Shown here piece by piece: positions 14,829 through 15,411 of a stretch of DNA of 15,411 nucleotides. Source of the stretch: Caldilineaceae bacterium (GTDB taxonomy: Bacteria; Chloroflexota; Anaerolineae; Caldilineales; Caldilineaceae); contig JAAUPU010000006.1 in NCBI GenBank assembly GCA_012032975.1, positions 1 through 15,411 on the forward strand. Direction: 5' to 3'. The notes under the pieces are model-generated. The model searched no databases, was not told the DNA's origin, and saw only the letters and a list, made by a program, of their open reading frames with translations. The translations under genes were made by a program, and so were the position numbers. Numbering within the stretch: position 1 is the first letter of the stretch; every line of letters starts with the position of its first letter.

Positions 14829-15411
14829 CTAACTTCTCACCGTCACATCTTCCCGCTTCAACACCTCGGGCAGCAACGCCAGGCCGAGGCCGGCCCCCTC
14901 CGGCGCATAGACAAATCCCTCCTCGATGCGCGGCAGGTTGGTCACCAGGCGCGGATACCAGCCGGCGTTAAACGCGCGCACCGTCTCCTGGATCAGCGCG
15001 TTGGGACCGTGCATGCAGAGATGCACCGACGCCATCAGCGTGACCGGACCGGTGCAGTCGTGGGGGGCAAAGGGCAGGTGATGCGCCTCGGCCATGGCCG
15101 CGATCTTGCGCGCTTCGGAGATGCCGCCGACCCAGGCGATGTCGAGCATGGCATAGCTGGTGGCGTGGCGCTCGAACATCTCACGGAAAGCCCAGCGCGT
15201 CGCGACCGTCTCGCTGGCACAGGTGGGGGATGCGCGTCGCGCTTGAATTGGCTGAGCGCATCCAGGTTGTCCATGCGCACCGGGTCTTCGAACCACATCG
15301 GCTCGAATTCCTCCAGCGCCCGTGCGATGCGCATGGCCGAGGGCAGATTCCACAGGCTGTGCATCTCGACCATGATCTCCATTTTGCGCCCAACCGCGTC
15401 GCGAATCTTGC
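14829..15411 (-). pseudogene. Mandelate racemase/muconate lactonizing (enolase superfamily) enzyme, partial and frameshifted
   Basis: The minus strand carries the C-terminal half of an enolase-superfamily enzyme of the mandelate racemase group; the N-terminal part runs off the window at 15411. KMEIMVEMHSLWNLPSAM and FEPMWFEDPVRMDNL contain two of the acidic metal ligands. ASETVATRWAFREMF carries the third, and FAPHDCTGPVTLMAS a likely catalytic His. The end, ETVRAFNAGWYPRLVTN to LKREDVTVRS, looks native, with a TAG at 14829. The frame breaks at the G-run 15225-15229: one added base restores DAHPPTCASETV. Such enzymes abstract a proton alpha to a carboxylate in sugar acids, commonly as dehydratases or racemases; the substrate cannot be told. 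It sits upstream of nothing related in the window. Confidence 0.75.

Noticed and set aside
1..15411. CRISPR array, tRNA, rRNA, integrase or transposase
   Set aside because: No regularly spaced long repeats, clover-leaf-like segments or DDE/tyrosine-recombinase motifs were found by eye; the gene fragments alone do not prove a mobile element.

Overview
The window is a mosaic of about 15.4 kb with no RNA genes or CRISPR array that I can see. An intact central island at about 3.6-10.9 kb, all on the plus strand, is flanked by broken or truncated genes, mostly on the minus strand. The gene style suggests a Chloroflexota bacterium, perhaps a filamentous or Caldilinea/Kouleothrix-like lineage. The clues are a large MalT-type LuxR regulator, TPR tails of the same regulator style, paired VWA membrane proteins with proline-rich inserts, an enolase-superfamily sugar-acid enzyme, a CxPSR sulfatase and a futalosine-pathway (MqnC) fragment. 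This assignment is an inference from recalled families, not from a search.

Left flank (1-3442): the 3' part of an mqnC gene collides head-on at about 175-192 with a sulfatase that has lost its C-terminus. Next comes a TPR regulator remnant with an in-frame stop and a plausible terminator, then an internal sulfotransferase fragment with a frameshift. It ends with a P-loop kinase whose only conventional start codon lies inside the Walker A loop.

Central island (3672-10984): four intact plus-strand genes. They encode a 601-aa flavin monooxygenase with an N-terminal SnoaL/NTF2-like domain, a 952-aa LuxR-family ATPase regulator, a 444-aa EF-1alpha-like GTPase whose G3 (DxPGH) motif is gone, and a 187-aa secreted protein with a CHKPG...AHLGHGD...C motif followed by a strong terminator. 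The gap between regulator and GTPase holds four copies of TAGTCC, two as a perfect inverted repeat and two as direct repeats 10 nt apart. It is a candidate operator. A long hairpin lies between the GTPase and the secreted protein.

Right flank (11061-15411): a second copy of the TPR tail, two adjacent BatA/BatB-like VWA membrane proteins each with two single-base frameshifts, and the tail of an alpha/beta hydrolase. After these come an antitoxin with a broken PIN toxin, and a frameshifted mandelate racemase/enolase-family gene running off the window. The flanks hold at least seven single-base indels, mostly in short homopolymer runs, and two in-frame stops, while the island holds none. Sequencing error and real gene decay are both possible. 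The most interesting item is the degenerate EF-1alpha-like GTPase beside its possible regulator.
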